Assembly: GCF_024347295.1 (NCBI RefSeq)
Contig: NZ_AP025458.1
Location: 682,001-746,000, forward strand
Direction of reading: 5' to 3'
DNA: 64,000 bases
Source of the DNA: Vibrio artabrorum
GTDB lineage: Bacteria > Pseudomonadota > Gammaproteobacteria > Enterobacterales > Vibrionaceae
Each line of letters opens with the position of its first letter. Within the stretch, counting starts at the first letter, position 1. The translations under genes were made by a program, and so were the position numbers. Under the pieces are notes generated by a model. The model made no database searches, was not told the origin of the DNA, and saw nothing but the letters and a program-made list of their open reading frames with translations. This document shows positions 61,567 through 64,000 of this stretch, piece by piece.

Positions 61567-61600
61567 AAAAGCGCAGATCGAAAGGTCTGCGCTTTTTTAT
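61567..61600 (+). terminator. purL terminator
   Basis: aaaagcgcagatc / ggtctgcgctttt with a GAAA loop and a T-run; strong. Confidence 0.9.
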
Positions 61601-61634
61601 CGTCTATTGCTTTTTCGGCGGCTTTCTGATGAAA

Positions 61635-61668
61635 AAAAGCCGCTGGATTTAACCCCAACGGCTTTATA
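61635..61668 (-). terminator. dapD terminator
   Basis: aaaagccgctgg...ccaacggctttat: on the minus strand a stem ataaagccgttgg / ccagcggcttttttt closes the dapD transcript. It is separated from dapD by the heptamer repeat. Confidence 0.65.
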
Positions 61669-61672
61669 TGTT

Positions 61673-61719
61673 CTAGCATCTAGCATCTAGCATCTAGCAT
61701 CTAGCATCTAGCATCTAGC
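61673..61719. repeat. Tandem heptamer (ctagcat)6
   Basis: Six perfect copies of ctagcat from 61673 to 61714 followed by a partial copy (ctagcg). It lies between the dapD stop and its terminator, so it is part of the dapD 3' UTR. Confidence 0.95.
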
Positions 61720-61726
61720 GCTTAGA

Positions 61727-62758
61727 TTAGTTGTTGCTGTGTAGCTCGCTGTTCAGTTCAATAGCAGACTTGTTTGCAATACATTCGATTTGGCCAGTCA
61801 CAGAGTTACGACGGAACAGCAGATCAGAAACGCCAGCGAGGTCGCGAGCTTTGATGATTTCTACTTCGTTGCCTTCTTTATCTAGCATACGAACCTTAGT
61901 ACCCGCAGTCACGTAAAGACCAGACTCAACCGTGCAACGGTCGCCCATAGGGAAGCCAAGACCCGCGTTTGCACCTAGTAGGCAGTTTTCGCCGATAGAG
62001 ATAACCATAGTACCGCCACCAGACAGAGTACCCATGATCGAAGCGCCGCCGCCGATGTCTGAACCGTTACCGACAACAACACCTGCAGAGATACGACCTT
62101 CAACCATGCTCACGCCAGTTGTACCAGCATTGAAGTTGATGAAACCTTCGTGCATGACTGTTGTGCCTTCGCCCACATGTGCGCCAAGACGAACACGAGA
62201 GGTGTCAGCAATACGAATACCTGTTGGTACCACGTAATCGACCATTTTAGGGAACTTGTCTACGCAATCTACAGACAGAGCGCGACCCGCAAGGCGAGCT
62301 TCGATTTGACGCTCAGCTAGCTCTGGAAGATCGATAGGGCCTTCGTTTGTCCATGCGATGTTGTGCAGTAGACCGAAGATGCCGTCCAGTACCGTACCGT
62401 GTGGTTGTACTAGGCGGTTAGAGATAAGTTGTAGCTTGAGGAACCCTTCAGCCACTGATGCTGGCTTGTCGTCCGTTGCAAGAATAACCAGCACAAGTGG
62501 CTGTTCAGACGCTGCCGCTTTTTCTGCGAAGGATGCATTAGCTGCATCATCGTTTGCTGCGAATGCTTTCGCCAGTTCTGCGCTTTGTGCAGCAGAGATT
62601 TCGATAGCTTGGTTGCCTTCAGTGTAACCTGCAACTTCACCAATCGCTGAGACTAAAGCGTCGCTTGGGTTGAGATGTGGGTTAGGGAAGAACGCTTCAA
62701 TGATTTTATTGTCGCGATTTTTGGTTGCCGTACCGAAGGCTAGTGAAAAGTAAGCCAT
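61727..62758 (-). CDS. dapD: 2,3,4,5-tetrahydropyridine-2,6-dicarboxylate N-succinyltransferase
   Basis: 343 residues, the long DapD form. The C-terminal half (about 175-300) is a left-handed beta-helix of hexapeptide repeats (VRLGAHVGEGTTVMHEGFINFNAG, then GVVVGNGSDIGGGASIMGTLSGGG, CLLGANAGLG). It acts in lysine/meso-DAP synthesis, using succinyl-CoA. RBS ggagat. The length and N-terminal domain resemble the DapD of Vibrio and Pseudomonas rather than the 274-aa E. coli enzyme. Confidence 0.95.
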   Translation of the reverse strand: MAYFSLAFGTATKNRDNKIIEAFFPNPHLNPSDALVSAIGEVAGYTEGNQAIEISAAQSAELAKAFAANDDAANASFAEKAAASEQPLVLVILATDDKPASVAEGFLKLQLISNRLVQPHGTVLDGIFGLLHNIAWTNEGPIDLPELAERQIEARLAGRALSVDCVDKFPKMVDYVVPTGIRIADTSRVRLGAHVGEGTTVMHEGFINFNAGTTGVSMVEGRISAGVVVGNGSDIGGGASIMGTLSGGGTMVISIGENCLLGANAGLGFPMGDRCTVESGLYVTAGTKVRMLDKEGNEVEIIKARDLAGVSDLLFRRNSVTGQIECIANKSAIELNSELHSNN

Positions 62759-62861
62759 GTTGAATCTCCATGTGTTGAGTCTTGATTTTGCTATTTATAA
62801 CAATGGCTCAAATAAAAAGCGTTGCCGTTAGCAAAGTTAATTTAATGACATTCATCATAAA

Positions 62862-62893
62862 GAGAGCGCCCTCGTTATGAAAGGGCGCATTGG
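62862..62893. terminator. Hairpin between dapD and marC-family gene
   Basis: gcgccct (62864-62870 area) pairs with agggcgc (62882-62888 area) around cgttatgaa. It lies upstream of dapD on that strand and downstream of the marC-family gene on the same strand, so it may be the terminator of the latter; the T-run is poor. Confidence 0.4.
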
Positions 62894-62943
62894 GATAAAG
62901 TCTGTAAAATGATATTGCTTGTCTTTTAAGAGATAGTTTCTCG

Positions 62944-62971
62944 AAATGAGAAATGAGAAATGAGAAATGAG
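62944..62971. repeat. Tandem heptamer (aaatgag)4
   Basis: Four perfect copies of aaatgag. It is a second heptamer tract 1.3 kb from the ctagcat tract, in a region without genes (62759-63075). Confidence 0.9.
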
Positions 62972-63075
62972 TGCTGACAGGTACACTTGTTATCGAACGG
63001 AGCCACGATCATCGTCTTACAGAACGACTATCGCCTCACGGGCTCCTTATCTTGGTACTTTTATGACTAGCACCT

Positions 63076-63717
63076 CTAAATAAAGAGCGCTTTATAAGCC
63101 TGCTCTATCCCTTCAATTAACATCTGCATACCGATAACGGCAAGGATCAACCCCATCATTCGGGTTATCACATTTAATGCACTTGGGCCGACAGCTTTCA
63201 CGAAGCGTTCGCCAAACACAAACAGCACGTAGGTTAAGGTACACAGTAGGCCAAAGGCGACGATGGTAATGACGGTTTCGTAAATCCCCTCTGTACTCGC
63301 AAAATTCATCGCGGTAGCAATGGTGCCAGGGCCAGCCAGTATCGGCATAGCGAGTGGTGATACGGCGATACTGAGTGCGGCATCTTGTTGAGCGTCTGAG
63401 TTGACCTTCTCTTTTGCCTTCGAGTGTGTTGAGTCACCTTGCAGCATGTGAAAGCCAATCAAGAACACTAGGATCCCGCCTGTGATGCGAAGTGCGTAAA
63501 GTGTGATACCAAACAGGTCGAAGATCAGTTTGCCAGAAATGGCAAAAGTACTGACGATGATAAAAGCGAGTAGTACTGAGCGGAAAGCGATCGATTTTAC
63601 CGTTTCTCTATCATTATCACCGGTTAATCCGAGAAAGATTGGTGTATTGGCGACAGGGTTCATAATAGCAAAGAAGCCCATGAACACGGTAATGGTATGA
63701 ATGATGAGCTCTTTCAT
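63076..63717 (-). CDS. MarC-family (NAAT) membrane protein
   Basis: 213 residues, six transmembrane helices. Family marks: FFAIMNPVANTPIFLGLTGD near the N-terminus, LRITGGILVFLIGFHMLQG and SPLAMPILAGPGTIATAMNF in the middle. MarC was once linked to multiple resistance, which has not been confirmed; relatives such as YchE/YhgN are presumed amino-acid-related transporters. The function is unknown. It reads towards dapD with a 318-bp gap. Confidence 0.92.
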   Translation of the reverse strand: MKELIIHTITVFMGFFAIMNPVANTPIFLGLTGDNDRETVKSIAFRSVLLAFIIVSTFAISGKLIFDLFGITLYALRITGGILVFLIGFHMLQGDSTHSKAKEKVNSDAQQDAALSIAVSPLAMPILAGPGTIATAMNFASTEGIYETVITIVAFGLLCTLTYVLFVFGERFVKAVGPSALNVITRMMGLILAVIGMQMLIEGIEQAYKALFI

Positions 63718-64000
63718 ATTATTCCTTCGAAAAGATTCAGTTAAATACCGATGGCTTGTGTATTTAATCTTAGTGACAAATCATCTTTAGACATAGATAG
63801 TAGAGCAATAGTGGATAAAAAACAGCCAACATAAGGCGGGCTCTTTGGTTTTAGTGATAGGCGTAGCGTTTTGGTCTTCCGCTAGGATCGATTAACGGTT
63901 TTTTTCGGTAGGTTCAGGCATTTCCCGCTTGTTGTTCGGCGCTTTGAGATTCGCTAATGTCGTCGTTAGCATGAGCTCATCATATCAATGAAGTATAAAA
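63718..64000. other. Right-edge intergenic region
   Basis: 283 bp upstream of the marC-family gene. No ORF, hairpin or operator is recognised; the next gene must begin beyond the window. Confidence 0.4.

Overview
The window is chromosomal DNA of a gammaproteobacterium that reads as a Vibrio, most likely of the Splendidus clade (an inference from gene order and protein sequences). The conserved right half holds ssrA-smpB, ratA/ratB, bamE-recN, nadK, grpE, a DAACS symporter, dnaK-dnaJ, a minor-pilin operon directly downstream of dnaJ, an AbgT transporter, a CBS/CNNM-type membrane protein, tadA, mltF, purL, dapD and a marC-family gene. The tmRNA at 34956-35322 encodes the degradation tag ANDENYALAA.

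The left half (about 1-34950) is accessory DNA stacked on the tmRNA 3' end. Two P4-type tyrosine integrases of equal length (2526-3767 and 33537-34778, both minus strand) each sit just left of a copy of the ssrA 3' end and terminator: the functional one at 34923-34970 and a degenerate one at 3894-3940. I read this as tandem genomic islands. One island of about 31.0 kb lies between the two att copies, and a second extends leftwards from 3928 through an IS graveyard. A C-terminal remnant of a third integrase (33149-33355) suggests an older layer.

The 31 kb island carries, from left to right: a Fic-like protein lacking its catalytic histidine with a winged-helix/WYL-like partner; a CP4-type accessory block (YfjP-like GTPase, RadC/YfjY-like JAB protein, three DUF2787 paralogues, a WYL-like regulator, an LPD25-like protein) whose intergenic gaps mostly hold terminator-like hairpins; and a zinc-acquisition operon (38-aa membrane peptide, znuC-, znuB- and znuA-like genes, ZevA/DUF1007, ZevB/NicO) behind a near-consensus Zur box. 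Next comes a field of IS elements and remnants (IS110/IS1111, IS5, IS3 twice, IS10-like, IS66, IS110) holding a DUF2000 gene, a broken Lrp gene, an S9 lipoprotein peptidase and a LysM lipoprotein. Last is a CP4-57-like core (yfjJ/inovirus Gp2, DUF3987/yfjI, alpA, an unrecognised 350-aa protein, integrase).

Regulatory sites in the core fit textbook circuits: LexA boxes at recN, sigma-32 promoters at grpE and dnaK, and a PurR box at purL. The most unusual core feature is an array of about 134-bp palindromic repeats (39219-40070). In its last unit the loop between the two palindrome arms is replaced by a GIY-YIG nuclease gene. A further solitary unit lies at 43861-43970. This looks like a dispersed repeat family with a candidate partner enzyme.
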